Shown: positions 23,913-31,857, numbered from the stretch's first letter. The stretch is 40,359 nt of DNA from Candidatus Doudnabacteria bacterium (GCA_023245995.1 JAHFJH010000008.1:1-40359); one strand, 5' to 3'. A program made the numbers and translations. The notes: generated by a model from the letters alone, not told the origin.

Positions 23913-25022
23913 ATGGCTAACGAATCCCAAAATTCAGCTGACCCAAATAATAACCAAACCGAGGCGGCAGATTCTGCCGTCTTTAAACCACAGGCTAAAG
24001 ACAGTGACCAGACAACAGATGGTTCTACTAATACAGACACTGGTGCTGACACTGAAACGGATGGCGAAACAGACGGAGCTCTAGGCCAAATTCGGGCAAG
24101 CCAGAAAGAATCAACTTTGGGCAGAGTCGGAGACTATGCTTCAGACATGGCTTCAGGTAAACTTTTCGACAAGAAAGTAAAACAGATTCAGGAACGGCAG
24201 GCGGCAAAGTCTGGTAGTGGCAACACTTCTGGAGAGGGTACTTCGGAGGCAGGGGTAAATTCTAACAGTTGGCGTGACCAGTATAAAAGAGGGGCCGATG
24301 CGCGCAAAAGAGGGGAAAATCTTAAAGACGCATACAGGGACGAAAGACGCATTCGGCGAGCTCCTACAGGCGGTGGAGCAGATATAGCAGGCGACACAGC
24401 TCGTGCGGCTGGAAAAGAAGCAGTAACAGATACAGCAAAAGCTGTAGGTACAGAAGCGGTTAAGGACACCGCTAAGGGTGTTGGCAAAGAAGTCGCGAAA
24501 GATGGTGCTCGCATAGCGCTGGAGGAGGGTGCGGATGTAGTTCCAGGGCTTGGTTTGGTTACAGCAGTCGATTACAAGGGAGTTAAACATACAGTCCAAG
24601 ATACTGCCCGAGAGCTAAAAGATTTTCATGTGTTACGCGCAGCGAGCAGGGCAGTAACGGGTTTAGGTAAGAGCGCGGCTGTTACATTGTTTAGGGCATC
24701 TTACGATTTATGGGTAATTGGTTTTACCTTAGGCTTGTCGTTGTTGGTTACATTCTTTTTGGGTAACATACTCCTGTTCGTCCCAGACGCGGATATAGGT
24801 CCACTTGAAAAGTTGGTTATTATAGGCACTGATTTATTTTTATTCTTTTTGTTAATGGGAATAGTAGTTATGTTAATTTATGCTTATTGTAAAGTTGACG
24901 GTTCTGGTCAAGGGGTGGTCGGGGCTGCTAGTGGTATAGTTGGGTCTGTTGCTGGGGCGCTCTCAAACTTATTTGGTGGGTCTTCTGGCGGGAGTGGGGT
25001 ATGCCAAGCATTTAGTTTGTAA
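23913..25022 (+). CDS. Membrane protein with four 12-residue repeats, T4SS-like locus
   Basis: The 369-aa product has an acidic, low-complexity N-terminus (about 1-60, rich in D, T, G, E) and a basic helical region (about 85-150). Four tandem 12-residue repeats follow (153-200): GGGADIAGDTAR, AAGKEAVTDTAK, AVGTEAVKDTAK, GVGKEVAKDGAR. Two membrane helices (about 266-290 and 301-326) and a glycine/serine-rich tail end the protein. The repeats look amphipathic, like LEA or apolipoprotein helices that bind membranes. It follows virB4 by 34 bp, so it is probably part of the machine, but I recognise no family. It might be a divergent pilin-like or channel component; this is inference. Confidence 0.65.
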   Translation: MANESQNSADPNNNQTEAADSAVFKPQAKDSDQTTDGSTNTDTGADTETDGETDGALGQIRASQKESTLGRVGDYASDMASGKLFDKKVKQIQERQAAKSGSGNTSGEGTSEAGVNSNSWRDQYKRGADARKRGENLKDAYRDERRIRRAPTGGGADIAGDTARAAGKEAVTDTAKAVGTEAVKDTAKGVGKEVAKDGARIALEEGADVVPGLGLVTAVDYKGVKHTVQDTARELKDFHVLRAASRAVTGLGKSAAVTLFRASYDLWVIGFTLGLSLLVTFFLGNILLFVPDADIGPLEKLVIIGTDLFLFFLLMGIVVMLIYAYCKVDGSGQGVVGAASGIVGSVAGALSNLFGGSSGGSGVCQAFSL

Positions 25023-25090
25023 ATGCGTATTTGTGGCCTTATACTGCGAATTATGTTATATTTGAAAGAGGTAAATTTGTTTGAAATCAA

Positions 25091-26248
25091 ATGAATAAAA
25101 AAGCAATTACAATTTTAGGAGCAATATTTTTATTAATTGTTGGTACACTGGTTTTTTTAATCTTTCAACGCCGGTCAGCAAATAAAAATAAGACCACCAC
25201 ACCAAATCCAGTTGTTACCCCAACTCCTGTGACGGTGGCAACCCCACTACCAACGGGCGGACCGACTCCAACGCCAGATGGTGGGACAACGGTGTATGGT
25301 TCAAATAAAGCTATAAAGTTAACTGACGAAAATGTAGTTAGTCCGGTATTGTTTTATAAGGGTAACGGAGTTGCTTATTTTACGGGGCAGGGTCAATTGT
25401 ATCAGGCCGACATAGACGCTTCAAGCAGTGAACTAAAACTGACCAATAAGCGAGAACTTGGGGTCCCTACTAAGTCTGGAATAACAAAAATTTATTGGCC
25501 AGCCGCAGGCAATAACTATATTGCGGAAATGCAAAGTTCTAACGGCTCACATGCATGGAGTGTATATGTAAGTGATAAGGGTGAGTATGTAGATGTGCCA
25601 AAGCAGGTAACTAATTTTACTTGGACGCCCGACGGTGAACAACTTATGTATTTATGGTTGGACAATAATAAAACCAACCTAAACATAGCTCCACCCGACT
25701 TGGCGACTTGGCGCGTATTAACCGATATTTGGGAGAATGATGATGCCATAAGTATGTCCCCAGATGGTAAGACAATTTTGTTTTGGCGAACAGCGAGCGC
25801 CGACGCTACAAATAATATAAATTTAGTAACGCCAGACGGGAAACTATTTCGAAGTGTTGTAAAGGACGGTTTTAACAGCGGAGTAGTATGGAGCCCAGAT
25901 AGCCAGAAGTTTGCCTTTAATAAGAAAAGCGCAACAGGGTTTTGGCAGTTATGGGTTGGGAACTTATCTACTGGAGAAGTGCAAAATATGAATGTGGAAG
26001 CAGTGGTCGACAAGGTGGTTTGGACTTCAGATGGTAAAAGTATGTATGTAGCTGCAGCAACTTCTGGTAGTGGAGAGCATTTCTTATTACTAGACGCGGC
26101 AACCGGAAAACAGCAAAGTATAGATTTAGACTCAAGCGTGCTTGCATCTGATTTGTTTTTAAGCAAAGACGGCACGAAGCTCTTTTTTAAGAACAATGTA
26201 GATGGTAGTTTGTACTATGTAGATTTGGCTACCGTAGCACTAAATTAG
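25091..26248 (+). CDS. Membrane-anchored TolB/WD40-like beta-propeller protein
   Basis: The 385-aa product has an N-terminal membrane helix (about 5-24) and a Pro/Thr-rich stalk (VVTPTPVTVATPLPTGGPTPTPDGG). A beta-propeller of TolB-like blades follows. Several blades carry the signature pattern: FTWTPDGEQLMYLW, ISMSPDGKTILFWR, VVWSPDSQKFAFNK, VVWTSDGKSMYV and LFLSKDGTKLFF. The propeller would lie outside the membrane and bind a protein partner. It is the last plus-strand gene of the T4SS-like series, 68 bp after its neighbour, and may serve the machine or stand apart. No enzyme residues are evident. Confidence 0.8.
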   Translation: MNKKAITILGAIFLLIVGTLVFLIFQRRSANKNKTTTPNPVVTPTPVTVATPLPTGGPTPTPDGGTTVYGSNKAIKLTDENVVSPVLFYKGNGVAYFTGQGQLYQADIDASSSELKLTNKRELGVPTKSGITKIYWPAAGNNYIAEMQSSNGSHAWSVYVSDKGEYVDVPKQVTNFTWTPDGEQLMYLWLDNNKTNLNIAPPDLATWRVLTDIWENDDAISMSPDGKTILFWRTASADATNNINLVTPDGKLFRSVVKDGFNSGVVWSPDSQKFAFNKKSATGFWQLWVGNLSTGEVQNMNVEAVVDKVVWTSDGKSMYVAAATSGSGEHFLLLDAATGKQQSIDLDSSVLASDLFLSKDGTKLFFKNNVDGSLYYVDLATVALN

Positions 26249-26384
26249 TAAATAATAAAACTAAATTACAACACAAGACTTTTTAAGACTTACAGAGGCT
26301 AATATAAATTTATTGTGTAAGATATTAGTATCTCAGTTTTGACAGGTCTTTTAATTTTATCCATTTTTAAATTACTTGTGGTTA

Positions 26385-26420
26385 TTCTTGTATTGTTATA
26401 TTGTTAGTTTGCTCGTAATA
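26385..26420. repeat. Short octamer tract upstream of radA
   Basis: The DNA reads TTCTTGTA, TTGTTATA, TTGTTAGT, TTGCTCGT. It resembles the right arm of the two longer octamer elements, but I see no convincing left arm. The rest of the 26249-26428 gap holds a TTGACA at 26339 without a clear -10. Confidence 0.4.
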
Positions 26421-26428
26421 AGTTTTTT

Positions 26429-27763
26429 ATGTCTAAAGTAAGTCAACAATTTATATGTGCTAATTGCGGGTTTACGACTGCTCGTTGGCAGGGTAAGTGT
26501 CCAGAGTGCAATGAGTGGGATACCTTAGCTATGAAAACAGTTGTTAAGCAGACGAGTGGAACAGCGAGTGCGGGGACGCCTGTGAGCCTTAAGTCAGCTG
26601 GAGAACAGGGTAATGCCCGAGTAGCTACGGGTTCAAATGAACTAGATAGCGTGCTCGGTGGTGGTTTTGTGCCTGGTAGTTTGGTACTGCTTGGTGGAGA
26701 TCCAGGCATAGGTAAGTCTACCTTGGCTTTGCAAACTGCGCTAAAGATGTGCAACGCAGGAGAGCCAGTGCTGTATGTATCGGGTGAAGAGTCGGCTCAC
26801 CAAATAAACCTTCGTAGTCAGCGAATAGACAAGAAAACCGATTTGCGTGTGTTGTCTGAAACGAATTTGGAAGTAATACTTGCCACGCTAGAAGCCGAAC
26901 AACCGACCCTCGCAATTATTGATTCTATACAAACCATTACTAGTGAGCAGGTAAATGGCGTTGTTGGCGGAGTGAGCCAAGTTTCTTTTGCCACGAATAG
27001 TTTTATGCGTCTTGCAAAGTCTTTGCATGTTACGTTACTAATTATTGGTCATGTTACAAAAGAAGGTATGTTGGCAGGACCGAAAACTTTAGAGCACATG
27101 GTGGATACAGTGTTGTATTTAGAAGGCGAACGGTTTACATCTTTACGAATTTTACGTTGTAACAAAAACAGGTTTGGTAGTACGGGAGAGGTTGGTGTAT
27201 TTGAAATGAAAGAAAGCGGTTTAGTAGAAGTCCCCAACCCCGCTGCTTTGTTTTTAGAACATAGAAGCGAAGGCGTAGCAGGAACATGTGTTGCAGCTAT
27301 TTTGGAGGGGAATAAGGTGTTGTTGTTAGAGGTGCAGGCCCTGACAAACCCTTCTAGCTTCGGTTATCCTAAACGTGCAACATCTGGGTTTGATGCTAAC
27401 AGACTGCAACTGCTTGTTGCCATTATGGAAAAACGATTGGGCGCAAAATTATCAAATCAGGATATATATATAAATGTTGCGGGTGGATTTTCTTTAGAAG
27501 AACGTGCAGCTGACTTGCCTGTGGTGCTGGCTATTCTCTCTAGCTTGCACAATGTGGTTTTACCAGCTCACCTTATAGCTTTTGGGGAAGTGGGACTTGC
27601 GGGTGAGGTACGTGGGGTTACACAAGTAGAAAAACGAATAAAAGAGGCGGAAAAATTAGGTTTTAGCGAGATGTATACTGCTTTTACAAAAGGTGCTAAG
27701 AAAGAGTTGCATAGCTTAAAATTTATAACAGAACTCGCAAAGCTTTTCAATTTAACAAAATAA
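26429..27763 (+). CDS. radA: DNA repair protein RadA (Sms)
   Basis: RadA is a RecA-like ATPase and branch-migration helicase that helps process recombination intermediates, including in natural transformation. The 444-aa protein has the N-terminal zinc finger (C10, C13, C24, C27), the Walker A GDPGIGKST (90-98), the RadA signature KNRFG (246-250) and a C-terminal Lon-like domain (about 270-440, ISVAGGFSLEERAADLPV type). The length is normal. The ATG at 26429 has no Shine-Dalgarno sequence. It converges on recG. RecO, RecG, RadA and the degraded ComF in one window give a recombination and DNA-uptake theme. Confidence 0.95.
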   Translation: MSKVSQQFICANCGFTTARWQGKCPECNEWDTLAMKTVVKQTSGTASAGTPVSLKSAGEQGNARVATGSNELDSVLGGGFVPGSLVLLGGDPGIGKSTLALQTALKMCNAGEPVLYVSGEESAHQINLRSQRIDKKTDLRVLSETNLEVILATLEAEQPTLAIIDSIQTITSEQVNGVVGGVSQVSFATNSFMRLAKSLHVTLLIIGHVTKEGMLAGPKTLEHMVDTVLYLEGERFTSLRILRCNKNRFGSTGEVGVFEMKESGLVEVPNPAALFLEHRSEGVAGTCVAAILEGNKVLLLEVQALTNPSSFGYPKRATSGFDANRLQLLVAIMEKRLGAKLSNQDIYINVAGGFSLEERAADLPVVLAILSSLHNVVLPAHLIAFGEVGLAGEVRGVTQVEKRIKEAEKLGFSEMYTAFTKGAKKELHSLKFITELAKLFNLTK

Positions 27764-27826
27764 CAACTAAACAACTTAACATAAGTCTGAGTTGTTTAAT
27801 TGTTACATTGTTTACATGATTAATTG
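27746..27826. repeat. Octamer tracts in inverted arms between radA and recG
   Basis: The left arm reads ATTTAACA, AAATAACA, ACTAAACA, ACTTAACA. The right arm reads TTGTTTAA, TTGTTACA, TTGTTTAC, ATGATTAA, TTGATTTC. AAACAACT and AGTTGTTT form the central hairpin, which may end transcription from either side. The plan matches the element at 21186-21304. Confidence 0.6.
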
Positions 27827-27829
27827 ATT

Positions 27830-29920
27830 TCACTCCATATGCAGTTCTTCACTAAGAGGAGTGGCTAGAGTTTTTAGTATTTTGTAACTGTCCAAGTTCG
27901 GGTCTTGGGTAGTTAGGTCATGCGCTGCTTGTTTTGCTTTTTCTAATACTTTCAGCGTTAAGTATTGGCCGTATTTAAACTGAAAACCTGTCTGATTTGT
28001 GCCGAAAAGAGAGCCAAACCCTCGGGTTTTTAGGTCGTATTCTGCTAGTAAAAAACCATCGCTTGTTTTTGTAAAAAGTTTTAAGCGTTCCTCTGCTCCA
28101 GCTGAGCCGGAGAATATTAAGCAGTATGACTGGTGCTCCCCACGACCAACTCTTCCTCTAAGCTGGTGTAACTGCGCGAGGCCAAACCTTTCCGCGTCTT
28201 CTATTATCATGACGCTGGCGTTTGGTATGTCTATACCAATTTCAATAACAGAAGTTGCTACTAAAATGTCGATTTCTTTATTTTTAAAAGCTAACATGAC
28301 AGTGTCTTTTTCTGTGCCCTTCATGGAACCGTAAACTAGTCCTAGCTTTAAGTGAGGGAAGACTTTTGTTTGCAGGCGGGCAAATTCTGCTTTTGCTGCT
28401 TTGCTTGCAAGCTTGTCCGACTCTTCCACAAGAGGTGTGATAATAAATGCCTGTCTGCCAGATTTTATTTCTTTGTCTATGAAATTGTACGCCCCAGATC
28501 TTTTATCTTCTGGTACTAGCCATGTTTTTATAGTTTTTCGATTTTTTGGTAATTCGGTAACAGTAGTTATTTCCAAGTCCCCATAGAGCGCAAGTGCTGC
28601 TGTTCTTGGTATTGGGGTTGCTGTCATGGATAAAAGGTGTGGATAACGAACAAGTGTCGATTTTTTAATCGTATTTTTACTATTTGCATTACTTATCTCT
28701 GTTAACGCGCCACGTTGCTCCACTCCAAAGCGGTGTTGTTCATCAATAATTACAAACGCGAGGTTTTTAAAGTTAACAGATTCTTGCAATATGGCATGTG
28801 TACCTATTAAGAGGTTAACTTTGCCATTTTTTACATGGTTTAATAGCTCTATTTTTTTAAATGCATGCTTGTTTAGCGTGTGAAAGTTACGTGTAAGCAA
28901 ACCAACTTTTAATTCCGACTTTTTTACCTTAAAGTTGTATTGAAGAATATTTTCAAAATGTTGTCTGGCTAGAATTTCAGTTGGGACTAGGAAAGCGACT
29001 TGAAAGCCTTCGTCAATAACTTGCATTGCAGCTAATAGCGCGACAATAGTTTTACCACTACCTACATCACCCTGCAGTAGTCTGTTCATGGGGTGCTTGT
29101 GCTCTATGTCTTGCAGTATGGTCCATAGCGCTACTTTTTGACCCTCTGTTAGGGTAAAAGGTAGTTTAGCAATGGCTGATTTTATATATGGTATTTCGGT
29201 TTTTATGCTAGGTGCAGACCATTTTTTTAGTTGCTGTCTATGTTGTTCAACTGCAAGTTGTTGTATAAAACTTTCTTCAAACGCTAGTCTTTCTTGAGCC
29301 TTTGCAAGCTGCTCTAAATTAGACGGAAAATGTAGTTCTTCGACCGTTTTATTAATTGGTAAAATGTTATATTTTCGTATTATATTTTCGGGTAAAATAT
29401 CTATTAGTTCATGTGCATGCGAAAGCTGTTCATGTACAAGCTTTCTAAAGGTTTTTGGAAATATAGCGTCTGGCAGTTTGTAAACAGGTACAAGTCTGCC
29501 TGTGTGTATGGACTCCTTGCTAACTTTTTCGTATATTGGGTTTGTTAGTTGCAACCCTTTATACTGGTCCACCTTGCCTGAAAGTAATACTTCATCGCCT
29601 TGGTGCAGTGTCTCTGCTATGTAGCTAATATTAAACCAAGTTATTTTTATAGTTCCCGTGCTATCGGAAATAATTGCCTCTGTTAGCATTTTTCTCGTAG
29701 CAAAAGAAAACCTTGCGGCTATTGTCTTTATTTTACCGCGAATAGTTACAATTTCGCCTGCCTTAAGTTCTGCAATAGGACTAAATTTACTAAAGTCCAA
29801 ATAACGAGCGGGGTAGTATGCAAGCAAATCGGCAATTGTGTGTATGCCTATTCCTGCTAGGGCTTTAGTGAGTTTCGGCCCAGTTTTTGAGATTTTGTAC
29901 ACAGTGTCTTCAAGATTCAT
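27830..29920 (-). CDS. recG: ATP-dependent DNA helicase RecG
   Basis: RecG remodels stalled replication forks and Holliday junctions. The 696-aa protein has the N-terminal wedge/OB domain (about 1-170), where VTIRGKIKTIAARF and ISDSTGTIKITWFN are typical. Helicase motifs follow: Walker A GDVGSGKT (284-291), TEILARQHF, DEQH box (393-396, IIDEQHRFGVEQR), SMTATPIPRTAAL, VATSVIEIGIDIPNAS and QLRGRVGRGEHQSYC. The C-terminal TRGFGSLFGTNQTGFQFKYG agrees with RecG. The start at 29920 lies 46 bp after tRNA-Arg on the same strand, so tRNA and recG may be co-transcribed. Confidence 0.95.
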   Translation of the reverse strand: MNLEDTVYKISKTGPKLTKALAGIGIHTIADLLAYYPARYLDFSKFSPIAELKAGEIVTIRGKIKTIAARFSFATRKMLTEAIISDSTGTIKITWFNISYIAETLHQGDEVLLSGKVDQYKGLQLTNPIYEKVSKESIHTGRLVPVYKLPDAIFPKTFRKLVHEQLSHAHELIDILPENIIRKYNILPINKTVEELHFPSNLEQLAKAQERLAFEESFIQQLAVEQHRQQLKKWSAPSIKTEIPYIKSAIAKLPFTLTEGQKVALWTILQDIEHKHPMNRLLQGDVGSGKTIVALLAAMQVIDEGFQVAFLVPTEILARQHFENILQYNFKVKKSELKVGLLTRNFHTLNKHAFKKIELLNHVKNGKVNLLIGTHAILQESVNFKNLAFVIIDEQHRFGVEQRGALTEISNANSKNTIKKSTLVRYPHLLSMTATPIPRTAALALYGDLEITTVTELPKNRKTIKTWLVPEDKRSGAYNFIDKEIKSGRQAFIITPLVEESDKLASKAAKAEFARLQTKVFPHLKLGLVYGSMKGTEKDTVMLAFKNKEIDILVATSVIEIGIDIPNASVMIIEDAERFGLAQLHQLRGRVGRGEHQSYCLIFSGSAGAEERLKLFTKTSDGFLLAEYDLKTRGFGSLFGTNQTGFQFKYGQYLTLKVLEKAKQAAHDLTTQDPNLDSYKILKTLATPLSEELHME

Positions 29921-29966
29921 ATTAGTATCCTAAAATAGAAGACTATCTTTCTTACTCAGTTTCGAA

Positions 29967-30043
29967 TGGTGACCCTAGCTGGAATCGAACCAGCGACCTT
30001 CTCCTTCGGAGGGAGACGCTCTAATCCACTGAGCTACAGGGCC
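29967..30043 (-). tRNA. tRNA-Arg (anticodon CCG)
   Basis: The minus strand folds as a standard cloverleaf. The acceptor GGCCCTG pairs with TAGGGTC with G-U pairs, the D arm is GCTCAGTGGATTAGAGC, and the anticodon arm is TCTCC-CTCCGAA-GGAGA. GGTTCGATTCC marks the T arm. The discriminator is A and CCA is encoded. Anticodon CCG reads CGG arginine codons. Confidence 0.95.
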
Positions 30044-30049
30044 TTAGAT

Positions 30050-30079
30050 ATTCTAATTTATATATTGTAAGTAAAACAA
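30050..30079 (-). promoter_or_regulatory. Possible promoter of tRNA-Arg
   Basis: On the minus strand TTGTTT and TAGAAT are 18 nt apart. The -10 ends 6 nt before the first tRNA base, which would place the transcript start at or next to G1. The -35 overlaps the foot of the upstream terminator. Confidence 0.35.
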
Positions 30080-30106
30080 AGAACCACCACAAGGGTGGTT
30101 CTTTGT
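30076..30106 (-). terminator. Intrinsic terminator of the small membrane protein gene
   Basis: ACAAAGAACCACC and GGTGGTTCTTTGT form a perfect 13-bp stem with a 5-nt loop. On the minus strand it is followed by a T-rich stretch. It separates the 157-aa gene from tRNA-Arg. Confidence 0.75.
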
Positions 30107-30116
30107 GTGTCATAAG

Positions 30117-30590
30117 TTAAAAATGGAAGCGGTGGGCAATGCGTTGGGAAAAAGAGGGGAGAGAATTTTCTGCTTCTGCCAAATGTTTTAGTAACAAGTT
30201 TCTTATTGCTGCTCCGTCTTGGTCTAGTAGCTCAATAATTATTGTCTGCCGTAGGTATGTACTCGCTTCAAGATTTAAGGTTTTGTGGTCTTTTGTATTT
30301 ACTATCCAAAAATGTTTAAAGTGTTTATACGGAATGTAAAGCTTGCCCAGTGTTACGCCTTCGTTGTCCAACTCTACAGTAACAACTTCGGGTTTGCGTT
30401 TGGCAAAAAGAGTAATCAGTACAGCCAAAATAACCATAGTAGCAGCACCAAAGTAGTCGCTGACTATAATTTGGTAGGCTGTTAAAATTAATAATATAAA
30501 ATAAAGCGCACTGTACCAGCCGAAAGATTTGTCGTATTGTTTAAACTCTGGCGCTTCCCAACTAAAATGAATTGTGTTTGTTTCTGCCAT
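30117..30590 (-). CDS. Small two-helix membrane protein, unknown function
   Basis: The ORF-track start (30698) runs into tRNA-Ser, so I take the ATG at 30590 (MAETNTIHFSWEAPEF), giving 157 aa. Two membrane helices (about 24-41 and 45-63) are followed by a soluble beta-rich domain with LDNEGVTLGKLYIPYKHFKHFW. This recalls the two-helix plus PH-like domain layout of small CPR membrane proteins. Function is unknown. An extended -10 (TGCTATAAT) sits only 6 nt before the ATG, so the mRNA is predicted to be leaderless. A terminator follows at its 3' end. Confidence 0.75.
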   Translation of the reverse strand: MAETNTIHFSWEAPEFKQYDKSFGWYSALYFILLILTAYQIIVSDYFGAATMVILAVLITLFAKRKPEVVTVELDNEGVTLGKLYIPYKHFKHFWIVNTKDHKTLNLEASTYLRQTIIIELLDQDGAAIRNLLLKHLAEAENSLPSFSQRIAHRFHF

Positions 30591-30596
30591 GTTTTT

Positions 30597-30605
30597 ATTA
30601 TAGCA
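30597..30605 (-). promoter_or_regulatory. Extended -10 predicting a leaderless transcript
   Basis: TGCTATAAT on the minus strand is followed by six bases and then the ATG at 30590, where transcription should begin. It forms an inverted repeat with the plus-strand promoter at 30612-30620, with only a six-base spacer between them. Confidence 0.6.
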
Positions 30606-30611
30606 CTTTTT

Positions 30612-30620
30612 TGCTATAAT
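30612..30620 (+). promoter_or_regulatory. Extended -10 promoter of tRNA-Ser(TGA)
   Basis: TGCTATAAT lies 18 nt before the first tRNA base, giving a 5' leader of about 12 nt. The -35 region (TTTTTA at 17-nt spacing) is weak. It is the mirror image of the minus-strand promoter. Confidence 0.6.
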
Positions 30621-30638
30621 GAGATTCCGGCATGTTCT

Positions 30639-30727
<89 letters not shown>

Positions 30728-30765
30728 GAGTTTTATGCTATTTTATAAATTTTTTATGTCTTGCC

Positions 30766-31680
30766 ATGAATATTTTAGTTATTACTGGCGGGTCGTCTCC
30801 AGAACGAAAGATTTCTTTACTTTCTGCCAGAATGGTAGCGAAAGTTCTTCGTGAAAAGAAACATAGCGTTACCGTATTTGATTTTAAAAATGGTTTAACA
30901 CATTTAAAAGATCTTTTACCCAAATTTAATCTTGCATGGCCAATAATGCATGGCAAAGAAGGGGAAGACGGAGTTCTTTACCAATTTCTTAGCTCAAGTA
31001 AAATAGCTTATGTTGGTTCATCCCCAAAGGGTGCAAAAACAGCTTTCGATAAAATTTTATTTAAAAAGTATTGCAATAGAAAACGTTTGCCTACGGCTAA
31101 ATGGAAGATTATAGCAAATGCAAAGGGGATAGGCAAATTTGGCTTTCCCTGCGTTTTAAAGGGAGCATATGGTGGTTCCTCAAAGGAGGTGTTTTTACTT
31201 CGTTCGGGTCAAGACTTAGAAAATATTCAGGTACGGAAGTTGTTGCGAGCCAATAATAAATTTTTTGTTGAAAAGTTAGTGACTGGAACAGAGATTACCG
31301 TCGGCGTGCTTGGTGGAAAACCTCTTCCAGTTTTGGAGATAATTCCTCCAAAAGGTGCTTGGTTTAACTATAAGAACAAGTATTCGGGCAAGACTTTGGA
31401 GGTTCCATTCGCTCCTTCTGTTAGTTTGGACGTTCAGCGAAAAGCGAAGAAGTTGGCTATGCAAATTCATAAAGATTTAGATTTAGGAAGTTATTCTAGA
31501 ACCGACATTATAGTGGAAAATAATATTCCCTACATTATTGAAATAAATACACCCGGGGGTGTTGGGTTTACAGCTGAGAGCTTGCTACCTAAGGCTGCAA
31601 AGGCTATGGGCATGTCTTTTGGCAAGCTAGTTGAAGCCATTTTGGCCGATGTCAGCAAAATAAGTGCTGATATTAATTAA
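30766..31680 (+). CDS. ddl: D-alanine--D-alanine ligase
   Basis: Ddl joins two D-alanines with ATP to make the dipeptide end of the peptidoglycan precursor. The 304-aa ATP-grasp protein shows GGSSPERKISLLSA at the N-terminus, HGKEGEDG (62-69), and the omega-loop lid GGSSKEV (136-142). GTEITVGVLGG, RTDIIV (245-250) and the magnesium-binding EINTPGG (259-265) follow. The usual PGMT of the last motif is changed to GGVGF, a small deviation near the active site. The length is normal. It sits between tRNA-Ser and a terminator and is probably expressed alone or with the tRNA. A related ATP-grasp ligase cannot be excluded. Confidence 0.87.
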   Translation: MNILVITGGSSPERKISLLSARMVAKVLREKKHSVTVFDFKNGLTHLKDLLPKFNLAWPIMHGKEGEDGVLYQFLSSSKIAYVGSSPKGAKTAFDKILFKKYCNRKRLPTAKWKIIANAKGIGKFGFPCVLKGAYGGSSKEVFLLRSGQDLENIQVRKLLRANNKFFVEKLVTGTEITVGVLGGKPLPVLEIIPPKGAWFNYKNKYSGKTLEVPFAPSVSLDVQRKAKKLAMQIHKDLDLGSYSRTDIIVENNIPYIIEINTPGGVGFTAESLLPKAAKAMGMSFGKLVEAILADVSKISADIN

Positions 31681-31697
31681 ATAGAGAACATTCCATA

Positions 31698-31740
31698 AAA
31701 CAAAAACAGCCTTATCTCTAGAATTTGGCTGTTTTTGTTT
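31698..31740 (+). terminator. Intrinsic terminator of ddl
   Basis: AAACAAAAACAGCC pairs perfectly with GGCTGTTTTTGTTT over a 15-nt loop, ending in a T-rich stretch. Confidence 0.8.
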
Positions 31741-31749
31741 GTTTACGTT

Positions 31750-31857
31750 GTGGCTTGCCACCTCGCAAATCTTTATGTATCTAGGTGAAAGACGTTACAT
31801 CTTTCATATCCGGAAATCTGTGCCGGAGTCTGGTTTTGCATCTCTTGTGCAAAACCA
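31750..31857. other. Run of four consecutive stem-loops between ddl and the anti-sigma-like gene
   Basis: GTGGC/GCCAC (31750-31761), TGAAAGA/TCTTTCA (31786-31806), TCCGG/CCGGA (31809-31827) and TGGTTTTGCA/TGCAAAACCA (31831-31857) follow each other closely. The last has a perfect 10-bp stem. On the minus strand they form the 3' UTR of the anti-sigma-like gene. No known RNA family is recognised. Confidence 0.5.
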
